Shown piece by piece: positions 33,555-42,514 of a DNA stretch of 64,000 nucleotides. The translations under genes were made by a program, and so were the position numbers. This DNA comes from PALSA-505 sp036267135 (GTDB taxonomy: Bacteria > Actinomycetota > Actinomycetes > Streptosporangiales > Streptosporangiaceae). Location of the stretch: positions 62,001 to 126,000 of the forward strand of contig DATAWQ010000063.1 of NCBI GenBank assembly GCA_036267135.1, read 5' to 3'. The notes beneath the pieces are model-generated. The model was given only the letters and a program-made list of their open reading frames with translations. It was not told the origin of the DNA and searched no databases. Positions within the stretch are counted from its first letter, which is position 1; every line of letters starts with the position of its first letter.

Positions 33555-33824
33555 ATGGCCCAGTCCGCTCCCCGAAGCAATCGTCGAACCAGATTCCGCG
33601 CGATCAGGTGGGGCACCGTCACCGTGCTGCTGGCCGCCGCGGTGGCCGCCGCGCTGTGGGTGCCGTTCTACTCCCGCACCAGACCCAAGTTCGGCGCTTT
33701 CCCGTTCTTCTACTGGTACCAGCTCGCGCTGGTGCCGGTGGTCGCGGCGGTGTGCTGGATCTGCTACCTGCTGCTGCGAGCCCGGCCGTCCCCGCACGCC
33801 GGGAACGGGGGTGGGCGGCGGTGA
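33555..33824 (+). CDS. DUF3311 small membrane protein, partner of the symporter
   Basis: 89 residues from the ATG at 33555. Two transmembrane helices (about 20-38 and 55-75) flank a short loop with FYSRTRPKFGAFPFFYWYQL, the hallmark of DUF3311. In many actinobacteria this small protein is encoded just before a sodium:solute symporter and is thought to be a subunit of the permease. Here its stop overlaps the symporter start by four bases (GTGA), so the two are made together. Confidence 0.85.
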   Translation: MAQSAPRSNRRTRFRAIRWGTVTVLLAAAVAAALWVPFYSRTRPKFGAFPFFYWYQLALVPVVAAVCWICYLLLRARPSPHAGNGGGRR

Positions 33825-35509
33825 GTCACGCCCATGGGGTCGCGTTCCTCATCCTGGTCGCGACCTTCCTGATCGTCACGCTGGTCGGGTTCGCCTCGGC
33901 GCGGTGGCGTCCGGCCGAAGATCCGATGCAGCTCAGCGAGTGGGGCCTCGGCGGACGCGGGTTCGGCACGTTCGTGAGCTGGTTCCTGCTCGGCGGTGAC
34001 GTCTACACCGCCTACACGTTCATCGCGGTGCCCGCGCTGGTCTACGCCACCGGCTCGGCCGGGTTCTACGCCCTGTCCTACACGATCATGGTCTTCCCGA
34101 TCGTGTTCGTGTTCGGCCCCCGGCTGTGGTCGGTGGCCCGCGCCCGCGGCTACGTCACACCCGGCGAGTTCGTCCGTGGCCGGCACGGCTCGCAGGGGCT
34201 CGGGCTCGCGGTGACGGTGACCGGGATCCTGGCCACCATGCCGTACATCGCGCTGCAACTGGTCGGCATCGAATCGGTGCTGACCGTGCTCGGCGTCGGC
34301 AGCTCGTCGGGCAACGTGCTGGTCAAGGACCTGCCGCTGACCATCGCGTTCGTGGTGCTGGCCGGCTACACCTACCTGGCCGGGCTGCGGGCGCCCGCCC
34401 TGATCGCGTTCGTCAAGGACATCCTCGTCTACCTGACGGTCGTCGTCGCGATCATCTACATCCCGGGAAAGCTGGGCGGCTGGGCGCACGTCTTCAGCGC
34501 TGCCTCCGCCCACCTGAAGACCGCGAACCCGGTCACCGGCAAGCCGTACGGCAGCCTGGTCGTGATGCCGGCCGGCGAGTGGGCCTACGCTTCGCTGGCC
34601 CTGGGCTCGGCGCTGGCCCTGTTCGTCTACCCGCACGCGATCACCGGGATGTTCGCGGCCGGGCGGCGGCGCGTGATCAGGCGCAACCTGGCCATGCTGC
34701 CCGCCTACACGCTGATACTCGGCCTGATCGCGTTGTTCGGCTACCTGGCCAGGGCGGACCCGACGGTGAACGCCGGGGTCAAGGCCGGCGGCGGCAACGC
34801 GCAACTCTCCGTGCCGCTGCTGTTCTCACACCTGTTCCCGCCCTGGTTCGCGGGTATCGGCGACTCGGCGATCGTCATCGGCGCGCTGGTCCCGGCGGCG
34901 ATCATGTCGATCGCGGCGGCGAACCTGTTCACCCGCAACATCTACAAGGAGCTGATCAGCCCGGACGCCACCCCGGCCCAGGAAACCCGGGTGGCGCGGC
35001 TGTCCTCGCTGGTGATGAAGGTCGGCGCGCTCGGCTTCGCGCTGGCGCTGAACAAGACGTTCTCGATCAACCTGCAACTGCTCGGCGGGATCTGGATCCT
35101 GCAGGTCTTCCCGGCCGTGGTGGTCAGCCTCTACACCCGGTGGTTCCACCGGTTCGCGCTGATCATCGGGTGGGCGGTGGCCATGGTGTACGGCACGGTG
35201 CAGGCCTACCGGACGCCCGGCGGCGGCCAGGCCCACTTCGGCGGGGCGTCGGCCCCCCTGTTCGGGCACATCACCTACATCGCGGTCGCCGCCCTGGTGC
35301 TCAACCTGGCGGTCTCGGCGTTGTTCACGGTTATCTTCCGGTTCGCCGGGGTGCAGGACGGCTACGACGAGACCAGGCCCGGCGACTACACCGCCGACCC
35401 CGAGGTGGAGCGGCCCACACGCCAGCCGGTGAAGGCCCAGCGCCCGTCGTTAGAACCGGAACCGGAGAAAGTCCGGTCCGCCGCGGTCGGGTGGCGCTTG
35501 AAAGAGTGA
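33821..35509 (+). CDS. Sodium:solute symporter family permease (monocarboxylate uptake type)
   Basis: 562 residues from the GTG at 33821, which overlaps the DUF3311 stop. About thirteen hydrophobic helices form the LeuT-like fold. The early SEWGLGGRGFGTFVSWFLLGGD and TAYTFIAVPALVYATG segments carry the substrate- and sodium-site region of SSS transporters such as MctP and ActP, which import acetate, pyruvate, lactate or propionate. The C-terminal 60 residues are hydrophilic. Coupling to a DUF3311 protein supports the monocarboxylate assignment, but specificity is not determined. Confidence 0.86.
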   Translation: MSHAHGVAFLILVATFLIVTLVGFASARWRPAEDPMQLSEWGLGGRGFGTFVSWFLLGGDVYTAYTFIAVPALVYATGSAGFYALSYTIMVFPIVFVFGPRLWSVARARGYVTPGEFVRGRHGSQGLGLAVTVTGILATMPYIALQLVGIESVLTVLGVGSSSGNVLVKDLPLTIAFVVLAGYTYLAGLRAPALIAFVKDILVYLTVVVAIIYIPGKLGGWAHVFSAASAHLKTANPVTGKPYGSLVVMPAGEWAYASLALGSALALFVYPHAITGMFAAGRRRVIRRNLAMLPAYTLILGLIALFGYLARADPTVNAGVKAGGGNAQLSVPLLFSHLFPPWFAGIGDSAIVIGALVPAAIMSIAAANLFTRNIYKELISPDATPAQETRVARLSSLVMKVGALGFALALNKTFSINLQLLGGIWILQVFPAVVVSLYTRWFHRFALIIGWAVAMVYGTVQAYRTPGGGQAHFGGASAPLFGHITYIAVAALVLNLAVSALFTVIFRFAGVQDGYDETRPGDYTADPEVERPTRQPVKAQRPSLEPEPEKVRSAAVGWRLKE

Positions 35510-35666
35510 TCCGGTGCGTCGAGCCCGTCAATTGCCGTGATCTTTCAAACCTCAGCCGGGGATGGCGTCGCGCTGTTCACCCGCGGGACCATCGGAGTTG
35601 GATGGTTTGTCGGTGGCCGGGCGTATCGGTTGACTGACGATCAGCGGGCCGGTGGAGGTGGCGGCG

Positions 35667-36128
35667 ATGGCGGAACGATGCGGGCGCCGGATCCGGGCCG
35701 GGCTGGCCGCGCATGTGTTCCTGTTCTACTTCGAGAACGAGGACACGGTCACACCGGTCGCCACGGCGACCGGGCATGCGGGACGGGCCGTCGCGGTGGG
35801 GTACGCGCCCGGCGGCATCACGATCTCACGGTCCGGCGCGACGGCCTATGTGACGGGCACGATCTCCGGCACCGTGACGCCGATCGACACCCGTTCGGGC
35901 CGGGCGGCCGCGCCGGTCAGTGTGGGCCGCTACCGCTACCCGGTGGGCATCGCGCTGGCCCCGTCCGGGGGCACGGCGGTGGTGCTGGACGGATACGCCG
36001 GGCGGATAACGCTGATCGATACCCGCACGGATAAGGCGGCGGCGCCGATCAAGGTGGGGAGGTTCCCGATCGCGGTCGCCTTCGCGGCACCTTTCGGTTC
36101 GTCTTTCGGCTTGCCTTTTGGGCGGTAG
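35667..36128 (+). pseudogene. YVTN-type beta-propeller fragment
   Basis: From the ATG at 35667 (a GTG at 35652 is possible) about 153 residues contain two to three propeller blades: AVAVGYAPGGITISRSGATAYVTG, VTPIDT, then GIALAPSGGTAVVLDGYAG and ITLIDTRTD. Complete YncE/YVTN proteins have six or seven blades and a signal peptide, neither of which is here. The end at 36128 is abrupt. A small secreted or cytoplasmic product cannot be excluded, but a truncated gene is more likely. Confidence 0.5.
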
Positions 36129-36264
36129 CCGGCCTCGGTAGCGAACAGCAGCCAAGACCGTACCCGGAGCCGAACAAACTATTACATAAGGGCTCTAGAC
36201 ACCGATAGCGGACGATGACTAGCGTACGGGAGGCCGGGCCGAAACTAAGCGGCAGAGGAGCAGC

Positions 36265-39200
36265 ATGCCCGTCCATAGAACAGTCCCTGTGGTAACCGCA
36301 TGTCTACTGACAGTGGCGACCACGCTCATGCTTTCGTCGGGAGCCGACGCCGCTGTTTCGCAGCCCGCGGCCAGAACGCTGACACAATCCAGGGCACCTG
36401 CCCCCTCAAAGCCGGCACTGTCTAACAAAGTGAACGACAGGGTCATTGTCGTACTGAAAAACCAGGTTTCCAACCTGCCTGACACCGCGAAAATGCGGTC
36501 CGCGCGCGACGCGGCCGTGGCCAGCCTTCAGCGGCCCGTGCTGCGTGACCTCGCCCAGAGCCACGCCACGAGCGTCAAGACCCTCCAGCTCGTCAACACC
36601 GTGTCGGCCACGGTTTCGCCGGCCGAGGCGCACCGGCTCGCCGCCAACCCGGCCGTTTCCGAGGTTATCCCCGACGCACCCATCCACCTCGCCAGCCCGC
36701 TGCCCTCGCGGCTGGCCAAGGGGACCAGCCATCAGGGTCTGCTGCCTGGCACGTGCGCCCCGAAGGGCAAGGTGCAGCTCGACCCGCAGGCCGTGGTCTC
36801 GATTCACGCCGCGGGATCCGCCCATTCGGCGCAGGCCCTCGGGTATACCGGCGCGGGCGTGAAGGTTGGTTTCATCGCCGACGGCCTGGACATCAACAAT
36901 CCGGACTTCATCAGGGCCAACGGGCAGCATGTGTTCACCGACTACCAGGATTTCAGCAACACCGGCAGCACCGGCCCGACCAGCGGCGGCGAGGCATTCC
37001 TCGACTCCAGTTCGATCGCGGCGCAGGGCCGGGACACTTATAACGTCGGGCCGTATGCCGGGGTCACCAAGTCCTGCCTGATCCGCATACTCGGCGTGGC
37101 GCCGGGCGCCAGCCTGGTCGGGCTGAACGTGTTCGGCTCGCTGAACGAAGCCTTCGACTCCGTTTTCCTCGAAGCCATCAACTACGCGGTCAACACCGAC
37201 CACGTCAACGTGCTGAACGAGTCGTTCGGCGACAACCCGTTCCCGGACACGGCCAGTCTCGACCTGACCAAGCTGGCCGACAACGCCGCGGTGGCCGCCG
37301 GAACCACGGTGACCGTTTCCAGCGGTGACGCCGGCGATGCCAACACCATCGGCTCGCCTGGCACCGACCCCAAGCTCATCTCCGCGGGCGCGACCACCAC
37401 GTACCGCGGCTACGCCCAGACCGGCATCGGTGCGATCAACGCGCCTGGCGTGAAGGGCTGGCTGAACAACAACATCAGCGACCTGAGCTCGGCCGGGTTC
37501 GCACAAAACGGCCGGACCGTCGACGTGGTGGCGCCGGGCGACCTGAACTGGGCGCTGTGCAGCCCGTTCCCGAAGCGGTACGCGGCTTGCACTAACTTCT
37601 TCGGCGCTGCGGCGTCGGTCGAGCTGACCGGCGGCACCAGCGAGGCCTCGCCGCTCACCGCGGGCACGGCCGCGCTGGTCATCCAGGCCTACGCCGAGGC
37701 GCACGGCGGCGCCGACCCGTCGCCCGCGGTGGTCAAGGACATCATCACCTCAACCACCCAGGACATCGGGGCTCCGGGCGACCAGCAGGGCGCCGGCATG
37801 ATCGACGCCTACCAGGCCGTGCTGGCCGCCAAGTCGTTCCCCGGCACCAGCGGCACGTCCGGCCACGCCATCCTGAACAGCTCCAGCCAGTTGCACGCGG
37901 CCGGGCAGCCCGGCAGCACGCAGAAGCTGTCCGACACGTTCACCAACGACGGTTCGAGCCCGGTGACCGTGAGCCTGTCCAGCCGGACGCTCGGCAGCTA
38001 CAGCTACGTCAAGAAGACCAAGGTGACGCTGGCCGACTCCACGAATGACGAGGCCGTGGTCCACTTCACCGTGCCCCCGGGGCAAGCCAGGCTGGACGGC
38101 GCGATCGCGTTCGTCGCGCCCGGACCGCAGGATGACTTCGCGGCCCGGGTCAACTTGAGCCTGATCGACCCCAGCGGCGATCTGGCCGAGTACAACCTGC
38201 CACAGGGGACGGGTAACTTCAGCGACGCTCAGGTGGCCAACCCGCAGGCAGGCAAGTGGACCGCGATCATCTTCGGTCCGCCGTCGTCGGAGGGCGGGAC
38301 CACAGGAACCGTCTTGTTCGGGGCGCGGGTCGCCCAGTGGGCGCAGTTCGGCTCGCTGTCGGCCAGTTCGCTGACCCTGGCGCCCGGCGCGTCCCAGCGG
38401 GTCTCGCTGACCGTGGCCACGCCGTCCACGCCGGGCGACGAGGCCGGTTCGATCGTGCTGACCAGCAGCGCGTCCGAGCCCGGGTTCGCGAAGACCACGA
38501 CCGTGCCGGTCACGCTGCGGTCTGTGGCCCCGGCGCCGGACCCGACCACCACGTTCACCGGCACGCTGACCGGTGGCAACGGGCGTCAGCAGTCCGAGGG
38601 CCAGGCCGCGTTCTACCAGGTGCAGGTCCCGGCCGGGCTGCCGTCGCTGTCCGCGCAGATCAAGCTGGCGAGCAACGGCAACCCGTTCGTGGCCGAACTG
38701 GTCAACCCGGCCGGGCAAGCCGTGTCCACCGGGGCCAGCTTCCTGCTCGGGATCGGGTCCAGCGGCGGGTACACGCCCGAGCCGCAGGACGGCGCCGAAC
38801 TGCACGTGACGCACCCGGTCGCCGGGCTGTGGACACTGGCCATCACCTTCTACGGCCAGGTGTCGGGCACCGCGTTGTCGCAGCCGTTCACCGTCACCCT
38901 CAGCAGCGCCGCCGCGGCCGCCGCCGCGCCCGGGCTGCCGGACTCGGTGAACTCCACGCTGACCGACGGTGCGAAGAAGACCGTCTACGTCCGCGTCACC
39001 AACACCGGCAAGGTCCCCGAGGAGTACTTCGTGGACGGCAGGCTGAACCAGTCCGCCACGTACAACCTGCCCTCGCAGACCTCCTCGACGGTGGAGGTGC
39101 CGATCACGGGCACGCCGCCGGAGTACTTCGTGCCGAGCCACACCACGTCGGTCACGGCCGCGGCCTCGGCGTCCGCGCCGGAGTACTTCGACTACTGGGC

Positions 39201-39660
39201 CTACTTCGGCGACCCGGACCTGTTCTCGTCGGTCACCGGCGACAACTCGAGCGGCACGTTCAGCTCGCGGTCGGTGACCAACGGGCTGTGGATCGTCAGC
39301 CCGTTCCAGCAGGGGCCTGACGGCAAGAAGGCACTGCCGCCGGTGGAGACCACGACCTCGTTGTCCGCGACCACGCGGGCCTTCGACCCGGCGGTCAGCT
39401 CGCCCACCGGCGACCTGTGGGAGCAGAGCCTGAACCCCGCCACGGTCATCAACCCGTACGTCGTCAACCCCGGGCAGACCGTGTCCATCCCGGTGACTAT
39501 CACGCCGAACGGTTCGGTGGGCAGCACCGTGTCCGGCACGATCTTCCTTGACGATGTGTCGCTCGCCGCGGGCGACGTGACCTGGGAGCTCGAATCGCTG
39601 GCCCCGGCCCCCGAGGCCAGCGACGTGGCCGCCTTCTCCTACAAGTACACGATCAAGTAG
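36265..39660 (+). CDS. Secreted subtilisin-like (S8) peptidase with a sedolisin-like catalytic set
   Basis: 1131 residues from the ATG at 36265 (AGAGGAGC upstream). Residues 1-30 are a signal peptide and 55-150 an inhibitor-like propeptide. The alpha/beta catalytic domain spans about 195-510: FIADGLD with Asp206 and GGTSEASP with Ser459. No HGT histidine block is found. Instead GEAFLD gives Glu243 and Asp247 in ExxxD spacing, and SSGDAG gives Asp355 at the oxyanion position, as in sedolisins. Several beta-sandwich domains follow (about 530-1131). It is a lone gene with a clear terminator after it. Confidence 0.82.
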   Translation: MPVHRTVPVVTACLLTVATTLMLSSGADAAVSQPAARTLTQSRAPAPSKPALSNKVNDRVIVVLKNQVSNLPDTAKMRSARDAAVASLQRPVLRDLAQSHATSVKTLQLVNTVSATVSPAEAHRLAANPAVSEVIPDAPIHLASPLPSRLAKGTSHQGLLPGTCAPKGKVQLDPQAVVSIHAAGSAHSAQALGYTGAGVKVGFIADGLDINNPDFIRANGQHVFTDYQDFSNTGSTGPTSGGEAFLDSSSIAAQGRDTYNVGPYAGVTKSCLIRILGVAPGASLVGLNVFGSLNEAFDSVFLEAINYAVNTDHVNVLNESFGDNPFPDTASLDLTKLADNAAVAAGTTVTVSSGDAGDANTIGSPGTDPKLISAGATTTYRGYAQTGIGAINAPGVKGWLNNNISDLSSAGFAQNGRTVDVVAPGDLNWALCSPFPKRYAACTNFFGAAASVELTGGTSEASPLTAGTAALVIQAYAEAHGGADPSPAVVKDIITSTTQDIGAPGDQQGAGMIDAYQAVLAAKSFPGTSGTSGHAILNSSSQLHAAGQPGSTQKLSDTFTNDGSSPVTVSLSSRTLGSYSYVKKTKVTLADSTNDEAVVHFTVPPGQARLDGAIAFVAPGPQDDFAARVNLSLIDPSGDLAEYNLPQGTGNFSDAQVANPQAGKWTAIIFGPPSSEGGTTGTVLFGARVAQWAQFGSLSASSLTLAPGASQRVSLTVATPSTPGDEAGSIVLTSSASEPGFAKTTTVPVTLRSVAPAPDPTTTFTGTLTGGNGRQQSEGQAAFYQVQVPAGLPSLSAQIKLASNGNPFVAELVNPAGQAVSTGASFLLGIGSSGGYTPEPQDGAELHVTHPVAGLWTLAITFYGQVSGTALSQPFTVTLSSAAAAAAAPGLPDSVNSTLTDGAKKTVYVRVTNTGKVPEEYFVDGRLNQSATYNLPSQTSSTVEVPITGTPPEYFVPSHTTSVTAAASASAPEYFDYWAYFGDPDLFSSVTGDNSSGTFSSRSVTNGLWIVSPFQQGPDGKKALPPVETTTSLSATTRAFDPAVSSPTGDLWEQSLNPATVINPYVVNPGQTVSIPVTITPNGSVGSTVSGTIFLDDVSLAAGDVTWELESLAPAPEASDVAAFSYKYTIK

Positions 39661-39721
39661 CCGCACCGGGCCGCCCTGCCCGGGTGGCCCTGCTCGGGTG
39701 GCCTTCGGGTGGCCCGAACTG

Positions 39722-39766
39722 ACCTGCCCGGCGGTGATGACCGAAGGCCATCCTCGCCGGGCAGGT
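39722..39766 (+). terminator. Intrinsic terminator after the peptidase gene
   Basis: ACCTGCCCGGCG (39722-39733) pairs perfectly with CGCCGGGCAGGT (39755-39766) and is followed by TCATTTTCTT, a real T-rich tail that is rare in this sequence. It lies 62 bases after the stop codon. Confidence 0.75.
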
Positions 39767-39865
39767 TCATTTTCTTGACGGTTGGCCGTGGCCGCTGCTC
39801 CCCCGGGGCTTCGACCGGCTCAGATTCGCACCGCCCGGTATGGATGCGCTTGATACCGTTACGCA

Positions 39866-40726
39866 GTGACGCAGTCTCCAGGCGCCTCGCCCGACAACCC
39901 CGACCCGCCGCCGCCCGGGCCTTACCCTCAGGGGCCGTACCCTCAAGGGCCGTACCTTCCTGGGCCGCACCAGGGCGGGCCGTATCCAGCGGCACCGTAC
40001 CCCCAGGGGCAGCATCCGCCGGGCCAGTACCCGCCGGTGCCTTATCCCCCGGCGCCTTATCAGGGCAAGCAGCATCCGGCGCCTTCTGCGCACCAGCAGG
40101 CCCGGCCGAGCGGCTTCGTGGAACGGCTCTGGCTGCTGCTGACGATTCCGCTGGGCTTCACCACCTGGACGGCGTTCCTGTACATCGGCATCAGGGCCCG
40201 GCGGGCGCGGTGGCTGGCCTGGGCGGCGATCTACGCACTGGGACTGGTCGCCTTCATAGTGCTGACCCCGGGCAGCGGCACCGGCACCAGGGAGGCGCTG
40301 GCCGTCGTGGCGATCCTGCTGACCTGGATCGGCGGCGGCGTTCACGCCCTGGCCATCAGCGGCGACGCGGTCCGCCGGATCTACGGCCCTGGTGACCCGT
40401 TGCTCGAGGCTGGGAAGACCCGCATCGCGCGCCGGGCCGAGGGCCGGCGCCTGCTGGCCACCCAGCCGACCCTGGCCAAGGAGGTCGGCCTGGGCCGTCC
40501 CGACCTGCCGGGCTCGGACGATTACGGCCTGGTGGACGTCAACCACTGCTCCGAGGCCGGGCTGCAACGACTGCCCGGGGTGGACCACGCGCTGGCCAGG
40601 CAGATCGCCGAACAGCGCACCCAGTGCGGCCAGTTCTCCTCGGTCGAAGACCTGGGCGAACTACTCGACCTGCCCCCCGGCCAGGTCGACAACATGCGGG
40701 ATTTCACGGTGTTCATCCAGGACTGA
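39866..40726 (+). CDS. Pro/Tyr/Gly-rich membrane protein with C-terminal helix-hairpin-helix domain
   Basis: 286 residues from the GTG at 39866. Residues 1-80 are a low-complexity PYPQGPY-type segment. Two to three membrane helices follow (about 90-165). A ComEA-like helix-hairpin-helix pair lies near the end: VDVNHCSEAGLQRLPGVD, then FSSVEDLGELLDLPPGQV. In ComEA such a domain binds double-stranded DNA at the membrane, but here no competence genes are nearby. Similar proline-rich HhH proteins are common in actinobacteria and uncharacterised. A link to DNA or to protein interaction at the membrane is inferred. Confidence 0.72.
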   Translation: MTQSPGASPDNPDPPPPGPYPQGPYPQGPYLPGPHQGGPYPAAPYPQGQHPPGQYPPVPYPPAPYQGKQHPAPSAHQQARPSGFVERLWLLLTIPLGFTTWTAFLYIGIRARRARWLAWAAIYALGLVAFIVLTPGSGTGTREALAVVAILLTWIGGGVHALAISGDAVRRIYGPGDPLLEAGKTRIARRAEGRRLLATQPTLAKEVGLGRPDLPGSDDYGLVDVNHCSEAGLQRLPGVDHALARQIAEQRTQCGQFSSVEDLGELLDLPPGQVDNMRDFTVFIQD

Positions 40727-40781
40727 CTCGCCGTCGGCTCCCCCACGCAGCCAGCCGGGCGGCCACATCCCGGCTGAGGGT

Positions 40782-41261
40782 TCACGCGACGATCTTGCGT
40801 GCTCCCGGTCCTGGCACCGGGGTCACCCCGCGGGCCGAGGGCACCGGGTGCCCGGCGGCGCAGGTGAACTGGAGCCCGATCGGCTCGCCGCAGTCGCGAT
40901 GGGTGAGCCGGACCGCGGGACCGGCCGGGCCGGCCGCGTGCTTGTCCCCCCAGTGCATGAGGGCTACCAGGACCGGATAGAGGTCGAGCGCCTTTTCGGT
41001 CAGCCGGTACTCGTGCCGGCTGCGCTGCCCGCTCTCCTGGTACGGAACCTTGCGCAGCAGCCCTTCGTCCACCAGCCGGGAGAGCCGGCCGCTCAGGATC
41101 TGCCTGGGCGCCTGGGTGCGGCGCTGCAGGTCCGCGAAGCGGCGCACGCCGTTGAACATCTCGCGCAGCAGCAGAAACGTCCACTTCTCGCCGATGACGC
41201 TCACCGCCGCGCCGATCGAGCAGTTGGCCGAGTCATAATCCAATACCCAGGGCCGGTCCAT
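40782..41261 (-). CDS. HxlR family transcriptional regulator
   Basis: 159 residues from the ATG at 41261. The winged helix shows the family's N-terminal Cys14 (NCSIGAAVSVIGEKWTFLLL), RRFADLQRRTQAPRQILSGRL and the wing QRSRHEYRLTEKALDL. A C-terminal extension with CGEPIGLQFTCAAGH has two Cys and a His that could bind zinc or sense thiols. HxlR proteins respond to aldehydes, quinones or thiol stress. An 11-bp inverted repeat lies between it and the divergent GNAT operon, the likely binding site. Confidence 0.85.
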   Translation of the reverse strand: MDRPWVLDYDSANCSIGAAVSVIGEKWTFLLLREMFNGVRRFADLQRRTQAPRQILSGRLSRLVDEGLLRKVPYQESGQRSRHEYRLTEKALDLYPVLVALMHWGDKHAAGPAGPAVRLTHRDCGEPIGLQFTCAAGHPVPSARGVTPVPGPGARKIVA

Positions 41262-41283
41262 CTCCGTATGCTAAGTCCAGTTG

Positions 41284-41318
41284 ACAGACTCAGCAAGGCT
41301 GAGCCAAGCTGAGTCTGT
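41284..41318. promoter_or_regulatory. Inverted repeat with 11-bp arms, probable HxlR operator
   Basis: ACAGACTCAGC (41284-41294) pairs with GCTGAGTCTGT (41308-41318), with a 13-base centre that contains a further CTGAG. It lies 23 bases before the HxlR start and overlaps a TTGACA hexamer (41281-41286). Binding would block transcription of the GNAT-thioesterase genes and of hxlR. Confidence 0.65.
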
Positions 41319-41886
41319 GATTCGAATTCAGCAGGCCGCCGGGATTGGGTGCACACCGGCCCGGCACGCGCTCGGGATCAGGCAAGCGAGCCGCGGGGAC
41401 TGTGAGGCCATCAAGGATTTCGTGGCCGGCCTGTCCCCGCGGACCAGGTATCTCAGATTCTTCACTGGCGCACCCACCGTGAACACGGCCGCGTTGCGGC
41501 GCCTGACCGGCGACGGCGAGAACATCGACGCGGTCGTGGCCACCGAGGCCGGCACGATCATCGGGCACGCCATGGCCGCGGACACCACCGGCCCGGCCGG
41601 CGCCAGGGTGACCGAGATCGGCGTGGCGGTCACCGACACCAAGCAAGGCCAAGGCGTGGGCACCGCTTTGACCCGTGAGCTGGCCATGCGGGCCAGGGCT
41701 CGCGGGGCCACCGCACTGGCGATGGACGTCCTGGCCGAGAACCGCCAGGTCATGAACATGATCGCTGGTCATTGGCCGGCCGCGCACTACGACCGCTCGG
41801 GCCCCTACGTCACGATCTACGCCGGCCTGACCCAGCCCGGCCAAGCCCCCAGTGCACCCCAGCCGGCCGAGGGAGTCGCCCCGTGA
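41317..41886 (+). CDS. GNAT acetyltransferase
   Basis: 189 residues if started at the GTG at 41317; a TTG at 41281 is in frame but lies inside the operator and a -35-like hexamer. The single GNAT domain starts ALGIRQASRGDCEAIKDFVAGLS, with YLRFFTG, then VTEIGVAVTDTKQGQGVGTALTREL as the acetyl-CoA loop and NRQVMNMI near the end. The SPRTRYLRFFTG segment is typical of GNATs found alone or fused to acyl-CoA synthetases. Its stop overlaps a 25-codon ORF, which in turn overlaps the thioesterase start. The next protein hints at acyl-thioester chemistry. Confidence 0.75.
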   Translation: MIRIQQAAGIGCTPARHALGIRQASRGDCEAIKDFVAGLSPRTRYLRFFTGAPTVNTAALRRLTGDGENIDAVVATEAGTIIGHAMAADTTGPAGARVTEIGVAVTDTKQGQGVGTALTRELAMRARARGATALAMDVLAENRQVMNMIAGHWPAAHYDRSGPYVTIYAGLTQPGQAPSAPQPAEGVAP

Positions 41887-41960
41887 ACGACTCCCTCGAC
41901 AACGGTCCTGCCCGGCGAAGCGCCGGTGCGCCATCATCAGTGGAAGGAACGGCCCTGTGA
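41883..41960 (+). CDS. Small coupled ORF, 25 codons
   Basis: GTG at 41883 overlaps the stop of the GNAT gene, and the TGA at 41958-41960 overlaps the GTG start of the thioesterase gene, both as GTGA. The peptide is MNDSLDNGPARRSAGAPS followed by SVEGTAL, with no recognised motif. It may exist only to couple translation of the two flanking genes. Its own ribosome binding site is not obvious. The alternative is an ordinary 70-base spacer that happens to be open. Confidence 0.35.
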   Translation: MNDSLDNGPARRSAGAPSSVEGTAL

Positions 41961-42514
41961 GCGAGTCTCCAGACTTCGACGGTGATGACCGGCCCGCCCG
42001 CGACGTTCAACTCACGGCCCCCGACAGTGCCCGGCGGCAACGCGAGTACTCGTGGGGAGATCCGGCGGCTTCGGCGGAAGTTGCCCGCGAACTGGACGGG
42101 ATGACGTTCTTCGCGGAACTCGTGGCGGGCAGGCTGCCACCCGCGCCGATCGCCGCCACCCTGGACTTCGGTTTGGTATCGGTTGAGCCAGGCCGGGTCG
42201 TCTTCGACATCACACCCGCCGAGTTCCACTACAACCCCATCGGCTCCATGCACGGCGGGGTCTACGCCACGCTGTGCGACTCGGCCTGCGGCTGTGCCGT
42301 GCACAGCCTGCTCCCCGCCGGGGCGTTCTACACCTCGCTGGACCTGGCCACCAGGTTCATCCGTCCGGTAACCGCCGGCACAGGCCGGCTCCTGTGCGAG
42401 GGAACCGTCGCCCACTTCGGCTCCAGGACCGCCCTGGCCCACGCCCGCCTGACCGACGAGACCGGCAAGCTCTACGCCGAAGCCACCAGCAACTGCATGC
42501 TCTTCCGCCCATAA
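41957..42514 (+). CDS. PaaI-type hotdog-fold thioesterase
   Basis: 185 residues from the GTG at 41957 with AAGGA eight bases upstream. The hotdog core shows FDITPAEFHYNPIGSMHGGVYATLCDSA, where N-P-x-G-x-x-H-G-G is the PaaI/4HBT catalytic helix signature, followed by YTSLDLATRFIRPVTAG and a final TGKLYAEATSNCMLF. Such enzymes hydrolyse acyl-CoA, often aryl- or phenylacetyl-CoA. It ends the HxlR-flanked operon. A phenylacetate-CoA-ligase-like gene lies 4 kb away, but no direct link is shown. From 42515 to 42869 no gene is visible. Confidence 0.83.
   Translation: MSESPDFDGDDRPARDVQLTAPDSARRQREYSWGDPAASAEVARELDGMTFFAELVAGRLPPAPIAATLDFGLVSVEPGRVVFDITPAEFHYNPIGSMHGGVYATLCDSACGCAVHSLLPAGAFYTSLDLATRFIRPVTAGTGRLLCEGTVAHFGSRTALAHARLTDETGKLYAEATSNCMLFRP

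Noticed and set aside
37750..39666. A 638-codon minus-strand open frame
   Set aside because: Antisense to the secreted peptidase, whose signal peptide, motifs and codon use are convincing; the antisense product is low-complexity.
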